A DNA stretch of 64,000 nt from CAZSDU01 sp964605775 (lineage in GTDB: Bacteria > Bacteroidota > Bacteroidia > Bacteroidales > FEN-979). The stretch lies in the NCBI GenBank assembly GCA_964605775.1, contig CAZSDU010000003.1:1-64000 (forward strand), in the 5' to 3' direction. The position numbers and the translations under genes are program-made. This document shows, in pieces, positions 35,017 to 43,791 of the stretch. The notes beneath the pieces are model-generated. The model saw nothing but the letters and a program-made list of their open reading frames with translations, was not told where the DNA came from and searched no databases. Numbering within the stretch: position 1 is the first letter of the stretch; each line of letters begins with the position of its first letter.

Positions 35017-35640
35017 ATGGAGTCAAAAACCATGGCCATTCTTGAGCAGGTCAGAAAACTATACCAGAGATATGGCATTAAAAGTGTCACAATGGATGAT
35101 GTAGCTCAAAGTTTGAATATTTCGAAAAAAACCTTGTATGCTCATTTTAAAGACAAAGAAGACCTCATCCGACAAGTCATGAGGCATGAAGACGAAAAAC
35201 GTTGTGATTTTTTCAGTGAAATTGAAAAGAAAAATCTGAATGCGATTGATGAATTATTCGAAGTGCATAAAATGATCAATGGAATATTCAGGGAATATAA
35301 TCCTGCTATGGAATATGACATCAGGAAATACTACCCCGGTTTGTCTTTTCAAATCAAAGAAATCAGAAGAAAAAGGATGGTTGATGCGGTACAGAAAAAC
35401 CTGAATAAAGGGAAAAAGGAAGGATTATACAGAAATGAAATGAATTCCGGAATCCTTGTTAAATTTCATGTTTTTTCTATCGAAAACCTGATTGATAACG
35501 ATTTCTTTTCTCAAGACGAGCTTACTTCTTTCAAGGTCTTCCACGAAATATATATATATCATCTTCAGGGAATATTAAGTCATAAAGGAAGGATTTATTT
35601 CGAAAATAATTTTGGGAAGTTTAAACTTGCTTCGGATTAG
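35017..35640 (+). CDS. TetR-family regulator, paralogue of the one at 27121
   Basis: A 207-residue regulator with the TetR helix-turn-helix (YGIKSVTMDDVA, ISKKTLYAHFKDKEDL). The C-terminal half shares the NPAMEYDIRKYYP pattern and the KGKKEGLYRNEM end with the other TetR here, so the two arose by duplication. It starts 11 bases after the T9SS cargo gene and could be cotranscribed with it. The target is unknown; the nearby adaptor-pump operon is a candidate. Confidence 0.87.
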   Translation: MESKTMAILEQVRKLYQRYGIKSVTMDDVAQSLNISKKTLYAHFKDKEDLIRQVMRHEDEKRCDFFSEIEKKNLNAIDELFEVHKMINGIFREYNPAMEYDIRKYYPGLSFQIKEIRRKRMVDAVQKNLNKGKKEGLYRNEMNSGILVKFHVFSIENLIDNDFFSQDELTSFKVFHEIYIYHLQGILSHKGRIYFENNFGKFKLASD

Positions 35641-35692
35641 CGGGGAATTTTAAAAAAAAGTATATTTACATTCTCAATATGTTCAGGAAGAT

Positions 35693-36226
35693 ATGATATC
35701 TGATCAGGACCTGATCCGGGGATGTCTTCAACATGATGTTCATGCCCAGGAGGTTTTTTACCGGCGTTTTGCAGGTAAGATGTTCGGGGTTTGCCTGAGG
35801 TTTGCTTCTGATTATATGGAAGCTGAAGACATTCTGCAGGAGGGGTTTATCAGGGCATTCAATAATCTATACCAATTCCGTTTTGAGGGATCTCTTGAAG
35901 GCTGGCTGAGGAGGATCATCGTGAATACGGCGATTAATTTTGTTAAAAAGCAGATCAGGCATCAAAGAATGGAAGTCAATATCGAACTCGCCTCCGATTG
36001 TGCAACGATAACCGAGGATGTCTTGTCTAAATTATCAGTAGAAGAATTATTAATGATGATACAACGTTTGCCGGTAGGCTATCGTACCGTTTTTAACCTG
36101 TATGTTATAGAAGGATATAATCACAAAGAGATAGGATTGAAGCTCGGGATATCAGAGAATACATCTAAATCACAATTATTCCGGGCAAAACAGTCGATTC
36201 AGAAAGAACTCTTAAAATCAGGCTAA
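35693..36226 (+). CDS. ECF-type RNA polymerase sigma factor
   Basis: A 177-residue sigma-70 family factor of the extracytoplasmic-function class. Region 2 includes the ADYMEAEDILQEGFIRAF-like stretch (here SDYMEAEDILQEGF) and region 4 the GYNHKEIGLKLGISENTSKSQL helix-turn-helix. The ORF begins ATG ATA TCT GAT at 35693. A gene for a single-pass membrane protein follows after 11 bases and probably encodes its anti-sigma factor. Confidence 0.92.
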   Translation: MISDQDLIRGCLQHDVHAQEVFYRRFAGKMFGVCLRFASDYMEAEDILQEGFIRAFNNLYQFRFEGSLEGWLRRIIVNTAINFVKKQIRHQRMEVNIELASDCATITEDVLSKLSVEELLMMIQRLPVGYRTVFNLYVIEGYNHKEIGLKLGISENTSKSQLFRAKQSIQKELLKSG

Positions 36227-36237
36227 GGGAAATCCAG

Positions 36238-36813
36238 ATGGAAGAAAATAACGATATCGCAACAAAATTCCGGGAAATGTTTTCCGATTTTGACCCTTCA
36301 CCCCCAGAAAGGGGATGGGTTCGTTTGAAGAATCATTTGCATGCGGAACCTCGGAATGAAGGGTTCTGGTCATGGATAACTCAGCTTCCGGTGACTTCAC
36401 CCCGGATTTTCAGGCTTTCTGCCGGATTCGTCATACTTATCACAGGATTGCTCCTTGGCTTGGTGTGGTTTTCTTCGGGTGAGCATTTTGCCTTACGTGG
36501 ACATGCCTATTCGGGAGAACTGAGATTATGCAGGGGAACAGCTTACCTGTTTAAGGTTGAAGATAAAGCAAAGCCCTTTGATTCACTGAAGAACATCAGG
36601 TCATCTGATATCGATGAACAAGGATATTATGAATTTTCACGGATTGAACCCGGGAAATACCTCGTCAGGGTTGCTCCCATGAGGAATACCGAGGGCCATA
36701 AAAAATTTCACCCCTCCTGGTACGACCAGCAGATTGCTCCGGATTCAGCTCAGGTAATCCACGTCGAAAGCTCGGATATGACCGTTGATGTTCATCTTTT
36801 GCCCCGCCATTAG
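36238..36813 (+). CDS. Probable anti-sigma factor with SdrB-like outer domain
   Basis: A 191-residue single-pass membrane protein. The cytosolic part (1 to about 55, FREMFSDFDPSPPERGWVRL) resembles the sigma-binding start of Bacteroidota anti-sigma proteins and has no zinc motif. One helix (about 60-80, FVILITGLLLGLVWF) leads to an outside domain of the SdrB/carboxypeptidase-regulatory type, with GYYEFSRIEPGKYLVRVAP and a WYDQQIAPDSA segment. Position directly after the ECF gene supports the role. The folded outer domain could sense an envelope signal, which is inference. Confidence 0.6.
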   Translation: MEENNDIATKFREMFSDFDPSPPERGWVRLKNHLHAEPRNEGFWSWITQLPVTSPRIFRLSAGFVILITGLLLGLVWFSSGEHFALRGHAYSGELRLCRGTAYLFKVEDKAKPFDSLKNIRSSDIDEQGYYEFSRIEPGKYLVRVAPMRNTEGHKKFHPSWYDQQIAPDSAQVIHVESSDMTVDVHLLPRH

Positions 36814-36828
36814 GACAATTTGGTAAAA

Positions 36829-37287
36829 TTAGTCGTTATCAGAGGCATACCATTCAGCATAAGAAGTTGAGGTTTCACGTAACTTCATATGGTGGAGCTT
36901 TACCCCCATAGGTAATATTTTAGTGATACGGTTGGCAAAATCGATCAACAGGTTTTCACTGGTTGGCTGATAGGGCAATGAAATGATGTTGCAGAAAGGC
37001 TCCCTGGTGTCTTTTAACGATTCAATCGAATCATCCGAGCAGATCATCAGGGCATGGTCCAGTGGATCGACAATGTGTTGTTTGATCAGTTTTTTCAGGT
37101 CGCTGAAGTCCATCACCATACCAAGTTTGGAAGAACCCGCTTCGTTTAACGGATTTCCCGTAACGGTAACAGATAAAGCATAGGAATGACCGTGAATATT
37201 TTTACACGGGCCGTCATAACCCTTCAGGGCATGGGCTGCTTCAAACCGGAATTCCTTTGTGACCCGGATGATTGGTTGAACATTCAT
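36829..37287 (-). CDS. 6-pyruvoyltetrahydropterin synthase/QueD family protein
   Basis: A 152-residue T-fold enzyme. Zinc ligands His19 (FEAAHAL), His32 and His34 (IHGHSY) and catalytic Cys28 are present, as is LDHALM. The compact spacing of Cys28 and the zinc His pair is like QueD, which makes 6-carboxytetrahydropterin for queuosine, so that is my preferred reading. A second, more eukaryote-like family member is at 51003-51419. It is third in the tnaA-mntP unit, 41 bases after mntP. Confidence 0.8.
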   Translation of the reverse strand: MNVQPIIRVTKEFRFEAAHALKGYDGPCKNIHGHSYALSVTVTGNPLNEAGSSKLGMVMDFSDLKKLIKQHIVDPLDHALMICSDDSIESLKDTREPFCNIISLPYQPTSENLLIDFANRITKILPMGVKLHHMKLRETSTSYAEWYASDND

Positions 37288-37328
37288 GACGTAAAGTTAT
37301 AGATTTGATAATGAAAGTGAAATGAAAA

Positions 37329-37889
37329 TTAATGAATTAGGATATGTTCGATAAGGATTTTCAACCCGATTACAATGAGCACCAATCCACCAAATCTTTC
37401 AGCCCAGCGGACAGGAAGAAAGGTTGTTTTACCTCCGATTTTTGACCCTAAAAATGAGACAAGGAAAGTTGTCAGAGTGATCACGATCACGGCGAATAGA
37501 ATGTTTACCCGGATAAATCCAAAGGATATGCCCATGATCAGGGCATCAATGCTTGTTGCGACAGAAAGGCTGAGTAAAACAGTGATTTTCCGGATATCCA
37601 CAATTTTTTTTTCGTCAGGGTTTTTAAAAGACTGGAAAATCATTTTCAATCCGATAAAGGATAAGATCCCGAATGCAAACCAATGATCTATACTTGAAAT
37701 AAATACCAGTAGGCTTTTCCCGATAAACCATCCCATCAATGGCATCAGTCCTTGAAAAACCCCGAAGAACAAGGCGATCCTGAAAGTTTCTTTCCAGTGG
37801 AGTTTTTGGGAAGTGCCGAAACTTAATGAAACGGCAAAACAATCCATGGAGAGTCCAAGGGCAATTAAAAAAATCTCCAGTAGACTCAT
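37329..37889 (-). CDS. mntP: Manganese efflux pump MntP
   Basis: A 186-residue protein with six membrane helices in two repeats. The GLSMDCFAVSLSFG segment and the repeat partner ATSIDALIMGISFG contain the conserved Asp residues of MntP. It exports excess Mn(II). It starts 5 bases after the tryptophanase stop, an odd pairing that implies cotranscription. No yybP-type manganese riboswitch fits in the 5-base gap. Confidence 0.92.
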   Translation of the reverse strand: MSLLEIFLIALGLSMDCFAVSLSFGTSQKLHWKETFRIALFFGVFQGLMPLMGWFIGKSLLVFISSIDHWFAFGILSFIGLKMIFQSFKNPDEKKIVDIRKITVLLSLSVATSIDALIMGISFGFIRVNILFAVIVITLTTFLVSFLGSKIGGKTTFLPVRWAERFGGLVLIVIGLKILIEHILIH

Positions 37890-37894
37890 TTACA

Positions 37895-39268
37895 TCAGGC
37901 TAAATCCAGTTCAATAGTAAAATGACGCATAATGGGAGCTTCATTTACGATTTTAAGGCCATGTTTGATGTCATCTCTTCGACCAGATATGTTTTTCAGA
38001 GCGACGGCCACCACATCCATATGGTTGTTTGTGTAAACTCTTCTGGGAATAGCCAGACGCAATAATTCCAGGGCAGGATATCGATTTTCGCGGGTCAGCG
38101 GGTCACGGTCAGCGAGTAGTGCGCCGATTTCAACGCCCCTCACACCGGCTTCGCGGTAAAGTTCAACGGCAAGGATCTGGGCCGGAAATTCTTCCTTCGG
38201 AACATGCGGGATGAACCGTTTGGCATCCACAAAAACGGCATGTCCGCCAATGGGTTGTTGAATGGGTATGTTGAAATCCATCAGCCGCTTGCCAAGATAT
38301 TCCACTTGCCTGATCCTGGATTCCAGGTAGGAGAACTCTGTCCCTTCATATAAGCCTTGGGATAAAGCATTCATATCCCGTCCTGACATTCCGCCATAGG
38401 TTATGTAACCTTCAAACAGGATGTTGTACACACTGGCTTTACGGTGAAGTTCCGGATCATGCATGGCAATGAAACCACCCATGTTGACGATGGCATCTTT
38501 CTTTGCACTCATGGTCATCATGTCGGCATTTAAAAACATCTCCCTGACGATTTCCCGGATAGATTTATCAGTAAAACCCTTTTCGCGAATTTTAATGAAA
38601 TAAGCATTTTCAGCAAAACGTGCAGCATCAAATAAAATGGGTTTATTATATCGCCTTGCCATTTCGCGGACCATTTTCAGATTTTCCATTGAAACAGGCT
38701 GTCCCCCGGAAGAATTACAGGTCACCGTCATGATGATAAAGGGAATGTGCGCTGTATTTTCCTTCAGCACTTTTTCAAGTTTTTCAGGATCTACGTTCCC
38801 TTTGAAAGGATGATCCAGGGTAGTATCAAAAGCCTCATCGATGGTGCAATCCACGGTAATGGCTTTACGGAATTCGATATGGCCTTTAGTGGTATCGAAA
38901 TGGGAATTACCAGGAATTATATCTCCTTCTTTGACCAGTACTGAAAATAACACATTTTCAGCAGCTCTTCCCTGATGTGTGGGAAGAAAATATCCAAATC
39001 CGAAAATATTCGCAATGGCTTCCTTCATTTTAAAATAGGAAGAAGCTCCGGCATAACTTTCATCTCCCAGCATCAGTTCCGACCATTGATGATCGCTCAT
39101 AGCTCCGGTTCCGGAATCCGTTAAAAGGTCAATAAAAACCTGTTCACTTTTCAATCTGAAGAGGTTATATTTGGCTTCCTTTATCCACTGTTCGCGTTCC
39201 TGGCGGCTGCTTTTACGGATAGATTCCACCATCTTGATTTTGAATGACTCAGCAAAGGGTAATTCCAT
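37895..39268 (-). CDS. tnaA: Tryptophanase
   Basis: A 457-residue PLP enzyme that breaks tryptophan into indole, pyruvate and ammonia. The PLP Lys is Lys257 in MSAKKDA, and PTHQGR and ARFAENAYFIK are conserved. FDTTKGH and VRGVEIG favour tryptophanase over tyrosine phenol-lyase, which has a different sequence around its substrate Arg (ERG in place of EIG). Start ATG 39268 (MELPFAESF) is chosen because the longer frame begins inside a -7 element, and Bacteroides tryptophanase, as I recall, starts the same way. It is divergent from the ptb operon. No TnaC-type leader peptide is evident. Confidence 0.88.
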   Translation of the reverse strand: MELPFAESFKIKMVESIRKSSRQEREQWIKEAKYNLFRLKSEQVFIDLLTDSGTGAMSDHQWSELMLGDESYAGASSYFKMKEAIANIFGFGYFLPTHQGRAAENVLFSVLVKEGDIIPGNSHFDTTKGHIEFRKAITVDCTIDEAFDTTLDHPFKGNVDPEKLEKVLKENTAHIPFIIMTVTCNSSGGQPVSMENLKMVREMARRYNKPILFDAARFAENAYFIKIREKGFTDKSIREIVREMFLNADMMTMSAKKDAIVNMGGFIAMHDPELHRKASVYNILFEGYITYGGMSGRDMNALSQGLYEGTEFSYLESRIRQVEYLGKRLMDFNIPIQQPIGGHAVFVDAKRFIPHVPKEEFPAQILAVELYREAGVRGVEIGALLADRDPLTRENRYPALELLRLAIPRRVYTNNHMDVVAVALKNISGRRDDIKHGLKIVNEAPIMRHFTIELDLA

Positions 39269-39292
39269 GTCTTGAGGATTGGTTGTTATCAA

Positions 39293-39300
39293 CAAAGGTA
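39293..39300 (-). promoter_or_regulatory. Promoter -7 element of tnaA-mntP
   Basis: TACCTTTG on the minus strand matches TAnnTTTG and lies 24 bases before ATG 39268. A TTTG lies only 15 bases further upstream, shorter than the usual spacer, so strength or regulation may be unusual. Confidence 0.42.
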
Positions 39301-39335
39301 GAAAATTTTTTTAACCAAAAATTTTTCATAACACC

Positions 39336-39366
39336 TTGTCAAATTGGTAAAATTCCTGTAGGTTTG
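39336..39366 (+). promoter_or_regulatory. Promoter of ptb-permease-buk
   Basis: TTG at 39336-39338, a 20-base spacer and TAGGTTTG at 39359-39366 form a good Bacteroidota promoter, with a leader of roughly 50 bases before ptb. Confidence 0.55.
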
Positions 39367-39408
39367 CCATTTGCGAATCCATTGTTATTATAATATCAAT
39401 TAAATTTT

Positions 39409-39414
39409 AGGAGG
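39409..39414 (+). promoter_or_regulatory. Strong Shine-Dalgarno site of ptb
   Basis: AGGAGG lies 9 bases before the ATG of ptb. A full Shine-Dalgarno sequence is uncommon in Bacteroidota, whose genes mostly rely on A-rich unstructured leaders, and suggests high expression. Confidence 0.6.
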
Positions 39415-39423
39415 ATAAATACC

Positions 39424-40353
39424 ATGACTGCAGCAACAGTAGGAAGTGAAAATGCTTCCCTGACGAAGTTAACAGACCTTTATGAACGGGCAAAAAAATC
39501 ACGGAAAAAAAAGTTAGCCGTAGCGGTGGCCCATGATGAACATTGCCTTGAGGCCATTTGTGCCGTGGATAAAATGGGTTTGGTTGAGGCCATCCTGGTC
39601 GGGAATGAAAAAAAGATCAAAGAAATTGCTGCCAGGCTTCAGCTCGATGTCCATGGGATGACCATTATCCATGAGGAAACGGATGCCAATTCGGTAAAAA
39701 TTGCCGTTAAGATGGTGAGGGAAAAGGAGGCGGATGTGCTGATGAAAGGGAATGTGCCAACGGCAGTCTTTCTGAGGGGAGTATTGGACAAGGAAGTCGG
39801 GTTGCGTAAGGGTGATGTTCTTTCACATTTCGCTTTGTTTGAAGTGCCAACTTATCATAAGTTGTTGGGTTTAAGTGATGCCGCGATGATACCAAATCCG
39901 GATTTCAAAACTAAAATAGCCATCATCAACAATGCTGTGGAATTTATGAATAAGCTTGGGTATACCAGACCTAAGGTTGCTGTTCTCGCTGCAGTTGAAA
40001 TGGTTAATGAAGCCATGCCAGCTACCCTGGATGCAGCGCTTTTATCAAAAATGAACCAAAGAGGGCAAATTAAAAATTGCATTATCGATGGTCCCCTGGC
40101 CTATGATAACGCTGTCAGCGCAGCCAGTGCAAAACATAAAGGAATTGTCAGCGAGGTGGCAGGAGATGCCGATTTGCTGATTGTTCCCGATATTGAAGCC
40201 GGTAATATTTTATATAAAGCTTTTGGGTTTTCGGCCAATGCCAAACTCGCAGCCTGTGTTCTCGGAGCGGCTGCCCCAATTGTGCTCACTTCCCGTTCCG
40301 ATACTGAGGAGTCCAAACAGGCTTCCATCATTATGGCAGCCGCGATCAATTAA
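39424..40353 (+). CDS. ptb: Phosphate butyryltransferase family
   Basis: A 309-residue enzyme of the phosphate acetyl/butyryltransferase family, which converts acyl-CoA and phosphate to acyl-phosphate. The VLMKGNVPTAVFLRGVLD segment, HFALFEVPTYHKLLGLSDAAM, and the C-terminal LIVPDIEAGNILYKA motif are family hallmarks. With buk two genes later it would make ATP from butyryl-CoA or a branched-chain acyl-CoA. Length fits Ptb rather than the longer Pta. It is preceded by a strong Shine-Dalgarno site. Confidence 0.88.
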   Translation: MTAATVGSENASLTKLTDLYERAKKSRKKKLAVAVAHDEHCLEAICAVDKMGLVEAILVGNEKKIKEIAARLQLDVHGMTIIHEETDANSVKIAVKMVREKEADVLMKGNVPTAVFLRGVLDKEVGLRKGDVLSHFALFEVPTYHKLLGLSDAAMIPNPDFKTKIAIINNAVEFMNKLGYTRPKVAVLAAVEMVNEAMPATLDAALLSKMNQRGQIKNCIIDGPLAYDNAVSAASAKHKGIVSEVAGDADLLIVPDIEAGNILYKAFGFSANAKLAACVLGAAAPIVLTSRSDTEESKQASIIMAAAIN

Positions 40354-40363
40354 TTTAGGCATC

Positions 40364-41899
40364 ATGGCCAATAGACTTTTTCAGACAAAATCCCTGCAAG
40401 CGCTTCTTGATGAAGCCGCAGATCCGAAAAACGGCTTCAAAAAAACGCTGACAGCGACCAATCTCACCACCCTGGGAATCGGGGCAATCATCGGCGCCGG
40501 GATTTTTGTCCTTACCGGACAGGCAGCAGCCCAATATGCCGGGCCTGCCATCGTGATCTCTTTCCTTATCTCAGGAATTGCCTGCGCATTTGCCGGTTTA
40601 TGTTATGCCGAATTTGCTTCGATGATCCCCATTGCCGGCAGTGCTTATACCTATGCTTATACTACTTTAGGGGAATTTTTAGCATGGATTATTGGCTGGG
40701 ACCTGATCCTGGAATATCTTTTTGCAGCCTCGACCGTCAGCGTGGGTTGGTCGGGTTATGTTGTCAGTTTTCTGAAGGATTTCGGGATCAACCTTCCAAC
40801 CGCCTTATGCTATGCAACCGGGACTGACCTGATCCAGCTCCCGGATATCGGCTGGGTACAGAAAACACCTGACCTGATCCGGCATTTGATCAGTAAAGGA
40901 TTGAGCCCGGTGGATTTCCCCCAATCCGACGCCATCTTAAATGTTCCTGCAATGTTCGTGATTGGGATGATAACCCTTTTACTGATCATCGGAATCAGGG
41001 AATCAGCCGGATTTAATAATGTGATGGTGATTACTAAGGTGGGGGTGATCATTTTATTTATCGTGATCGGATTTTTCTTTGTCAAAAGCATTAATTGGCA
41101 TCCCTTTATCCCCAAAAACACGGGTGAATGGGGGCATTTTGGATGGTCAGGAATTTTCCGAGCGGCAGGGGTCATTTTTTTCGCCTATATCGGATTCGAT
41201 GCGGTTTCAACCGCAGCACAGGAGGCGAAAAATCCCCAGAAGCATATGCCCATTGGGATACTCGGTTCTTTGACTGTATCGACCATTTTATACATTCTGG
41301 TGGCCATTGTCCTTACGGGCATCATTGCTTATCCCGAACTACTGGTTCCTGACCCTGTTGCGGTTGGGGTCAACGCTATGGGACAGGGTCTTTTCTGGCT
41401 TCGTCCTATCGTGAAGATCGCTGCTATTGCCGGTTTAAGCTCAGTAATCCTGGTGATGCTGATGGGGCAGCCGAGGATTTTTTATTCCATGTCGAAAGAC
41501 GGATTGCTGCCGGAGGTGTTTAGCAAAATACATCCTCAGTTTAAAACTCCTTATATCAGTACAATTTTAACTGGTTTTGTGGCCATGATTCTGGCCGGAA
41601 TACTCCCGATCAGTATATTGGGAGAACTGGTTTCCATTGGAACTTTACTTGCCTTTACCATTGTTTGCATCAGCATCATTTTTCTCCGTGTGAAAAAGCC
41701 GGATATCCCCAGGCCATTCAGGACCCCTCTGGTCCCTTTAATCCCCATCCTTGGAGCGGGATTCTGTCTGGTGCAGATGGTCTCTCTGCCACTGGATACC
41801 TGGCTCCGCCTTATCATCTGGATGGCACTTGGACTAGTGATATATTTTGCTTATGGGATAAAAAAAAGTAAACTGAGGAAGTTGAATAATCGTCACTAA
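40364..41899 (+). CDS. APC-superfamily amino acid permease
   Basis: A 511-residue transporter with about 12-13 membrane helices. The first helix has GIGAIIGAGIFVLTG, the unwound substrate-binding GAGIF of the APC fold, and a later YIGFDAVSTAAQEAKNPQ is typical of cationic amino acid transporters. ATG 40364 lies 10 bases after ptb; a longer frame would overlap ptb. Placed between ptb and buk, it probably imports the amino acid whose fermentation yields the acyl-CoA. Confidence 0.9.
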   Translation: MANRLFQTKSLQALLDEAADPKNGFKKTLTATNLTTLGIGAIIGAGIFVLTGQAAAQYAGPAIVISFLISGIACAFAGLCYAEFASMIPIAGSAYTYAYTTLGEFLAWIIGWDLILEYLFAASTVSVGWSGYVVSFLKDFGINLPTALCYATGTDLIQLPDIGWVQKTPDLIRHLISKGLSPVDFPQSDAILNVPAMFVIGMITLLLIIGIRESAGFNNVMVITKVGVIILFIVIGFFFVKSINWHPFIPKNTGEWGHFGWSGIFRAAGVIFFAYIGFDAVSTAAQEAKNPQKHMPIGILGSLTVSTILYILVAIVLTGIIAYPELLVPDPVAVGVNAMGQGLFWLRPIVKIAAIAGLSSVILVMLMGQPRIFYSMSKDGLLPEVFSKIHPQFKTPYISTILTGFVAMILAGILPISILGELVSIGTLLAFTIVCISIIFLRVKKPDIPRPFRTPLVPLIPILGAGFCLVQMVSLPLDTWLRLIIWMALGLVIYFAYGIKKSKLRKLNNRH

Positions 41900-41909
41900 A
41901 AAAACAGGT

Positions 41910-42986
41910 ATGAAAAATGTCCGTATCATTGCTATAAACCCTGGCTCGACCTCTACAAAAATTGCGGTTTTTCAGAATACGGAACCGATATTTTTAAAAA
42001 ATATCAAGCACAGTGCCGAGGAACTTTCGCCTTTTCCAAGAATAACCGACCAGTTTGAGTTTCGTAAAGACATTATCATCAGACAGATTAAAGAAGCAGA
42101 AATCGACCTTGATTCTATCCATGCAGTGGTCGGACGCGGAGGATTATTAAAACCCATTCCATCCGGCGTCTATGAAGTCAACGAGGCCATGATCCACGAT
42201 ATGGTGAACAGTCCGCTTGGAGAACATGCCAGTAATCTCGGCGGTTTGATCGCTAAAGACATGATCCAATCCATGCCCAGGGCCAGGGCGTTTATTGCTG
42301 ATCCGGTAGTGGTGGATGAATTGGATGATATTGCACGCATTGCTGGCCATCCTTTGTTCGAAAGGATTTCTATTTTTCATGCACTGAATCAAAAAGCAGT
42401 AGCGCGTGAATTTGCCAAATCGACCAACAAGAATTATGAGGACCTTAATCTGATCGTTGTCCATCTCGGCGGCGGAATTTCTGTAGGGGCCCATCATAAA
42501 GGCAGGGTGATTGATGTCAACCAGGCCCTAGACGGAGAGGGACCTTTCAGCCCTGAAAGAAGCGGAACCTTACCGGTGGGGCAATTGGTAAAACTTTGTT
42601 TTAGCGGAAAATACAGCCTGAAGGAAGTACAAAAAATGATTAAAGGTGAAGGCGGCTTGGTGGCCTATCTTTCTACCAACAATGCTGTTGATGTTGAAAA
42701 AATGGTGGATTCAGGTGATCAAACTGCTGCGCTGATATATCATGCCATGGCTTATCAGGTAGCAAAGGCCATTGGGGAAATGTACACCGTACTGAGATGT
42801 GAAGTGGATGCCATTTTAATCACAGGCGGAATCGCATATGATAAACGCTTTGTAGGATGGATACAGGAAAGGATCTATAAACTGTCACCTGTTCATGTTT
42901 TTCCTGGAGAGGATGAAATGCGAGCGCTGGCCATCAATGCCCTGATGGTAATCCGGGGAGAATTATCCGTCAAGCTATATGGCTGA
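41910..42986 (+). CDS. buk: Butyrate kinase
   Basis: A 358-residue acetokinase-family enzyme that makes ATP and butyrate (or a branched acid) from the acyl-phosphate. Visible motifs are INPGSTSTKIAVF near the start, VVGRGGLLKPIPSGVYEVNE, the LGGGISVGAHHKGRVIDV ATP-binding region and ILITGGIAYD. It follows the permease by 10 bases. The last 12 bases overlap the end of the convergent elbB gene. Confidence 0.95.
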   Translation: MKNVRIIAINPGSTSTKIAVFQNTEPIFLKNIKHSAEELSPFPRITDQFEFRKDIIIRQIKEAEIDLDSIHAVVGRGGLLKPIPSGVYEVNEAMIHDMVNSPLGEHASNLGGLIAKDMIQSMPRARAFIADPVVVDELDDIARIAGHPLFERISIFHALNQKAVAREFAKSTNKNYEDLNLIVVHLGGGISVGAHHKGRVIDVNQALDGEGPFSPERSGTLPVGQLVKLCFSGKYSLKEVQKMIKGEGGLVAYLSTNNAVDVEKMVDSGDQTAALIYHAMAYQVAKAIGEMYTVLRCEVDAILITGGIAYDKRFVGWIQERIYKLSPVHVFPGEDEMRALAINALMVIRGELSVKLYG

Positions 42987-43622
42987 GATCATTGCCTTTA
43001 CAATATTGTCAGTGCCTTCAGCAATCTGACTGATGCTGGCATCCAGCATGTAACATGGAGTAGTGTAAAGTTTCCTGATCTTGTCTGTGATTACTTCTCC
43101 GTGATTGGCAGGAGTATAACGGTTTCCCATCTTTTCAATAAACCCCTTTGAAGCCGGATCTTTACCGGTAGTAAAATTACTGCCTTTGAAAAGTTTTCCC
43201 AGAATAACCGGCGCAATACACATTGCCCCAATGGGTTTTTTTGCTTCAAACATAGCCCGAACGGCTTTTTCAACTTCTGGATTGACCTGGCATTTATCCC
43301 CATCTATCGCCCAGTTACAGAGGTTTTTGGCACATCCGAACCCGCCCGGAAAAATCAGGGCATCATAGTCTTTTTCGTAAAAAATGCTCAGGGGCTTGAT
43401 GTTTCCCCTTGCAATCCTTGCCGATTCCATTAAAACATTGCGTTTTTCTGCAGTTTCCTTTCCGCTGAGGTGATCAATCACATGATATTGCATGACGTCA
43501 GGGGCAAAACATTGATAAGATGCCCCATTTCGGTCAATGGCTAGAAGGGTCAGGACAGCTTCCTGGATTTCTGCCCCATCATAAACCCCACAACCAGCTA
43601 ATATAACGGCAAATTTTTTCAT
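42975..43622 (-). CDS. elbB: ElbB-type glyoxalase, DJ-1/PfpI superfamily
   Basis: A 215-residue protein with the ElbB pattern: VILAGCGVYDGAEIQEAV, ALIFPGGFGCAKNL, and the nucleophile elbow GAMCIAPVIL with its Cys. ElbB has weak glyoxalase activity and was linked to isoprenoid production in E. coli; its true role is unsettled. It is a single gene, overlapping buk tail to tail by 12 bases. Confidence 0.9.
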   Translation of the reverse strand: MKKFAVILAGCGVYDGAEIQEAVLTLLAIDRNGASYQCFAPDVMQYHVIDHLSGKETAEKRNVLMESARIARGNIKPLSIFYEKDYDALIFPGGFGCAKNLCNWAIDGDKCQVNPEVEKAVRAMFEAKKPIGAMCIAPVILGKLFKGSNFTTGKDPASKGFIEKMGNRYTPANHGEVITDKIRKLYTTPCYMLDASISQIAEGTDNIVKAMISAI

Positions 43623-43791
43623 ATTTTCATGGTTTTTATTTGATTTTATACTTTTATCCGGGTGTTAAAATTAAAAAAAATTAGTCCTTGACGTGCATTA
43701 ATTATAAATTTGCAGATATTTATAAAAAAGCATTCCTTAAGACTTATAAAGGAAAAAGTTAAGTATTTTTATCATATTAAATTGATTGTTG

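Noticed and set aside
37895..39268. Tyrosine phenol-lyase as an alternative to tryptophanase.
   Set aside because: FDTTKGH and VEIG resemble tryptophanase, and the TPL-specific context (ERG) is absent. Substrate still deserves a test.
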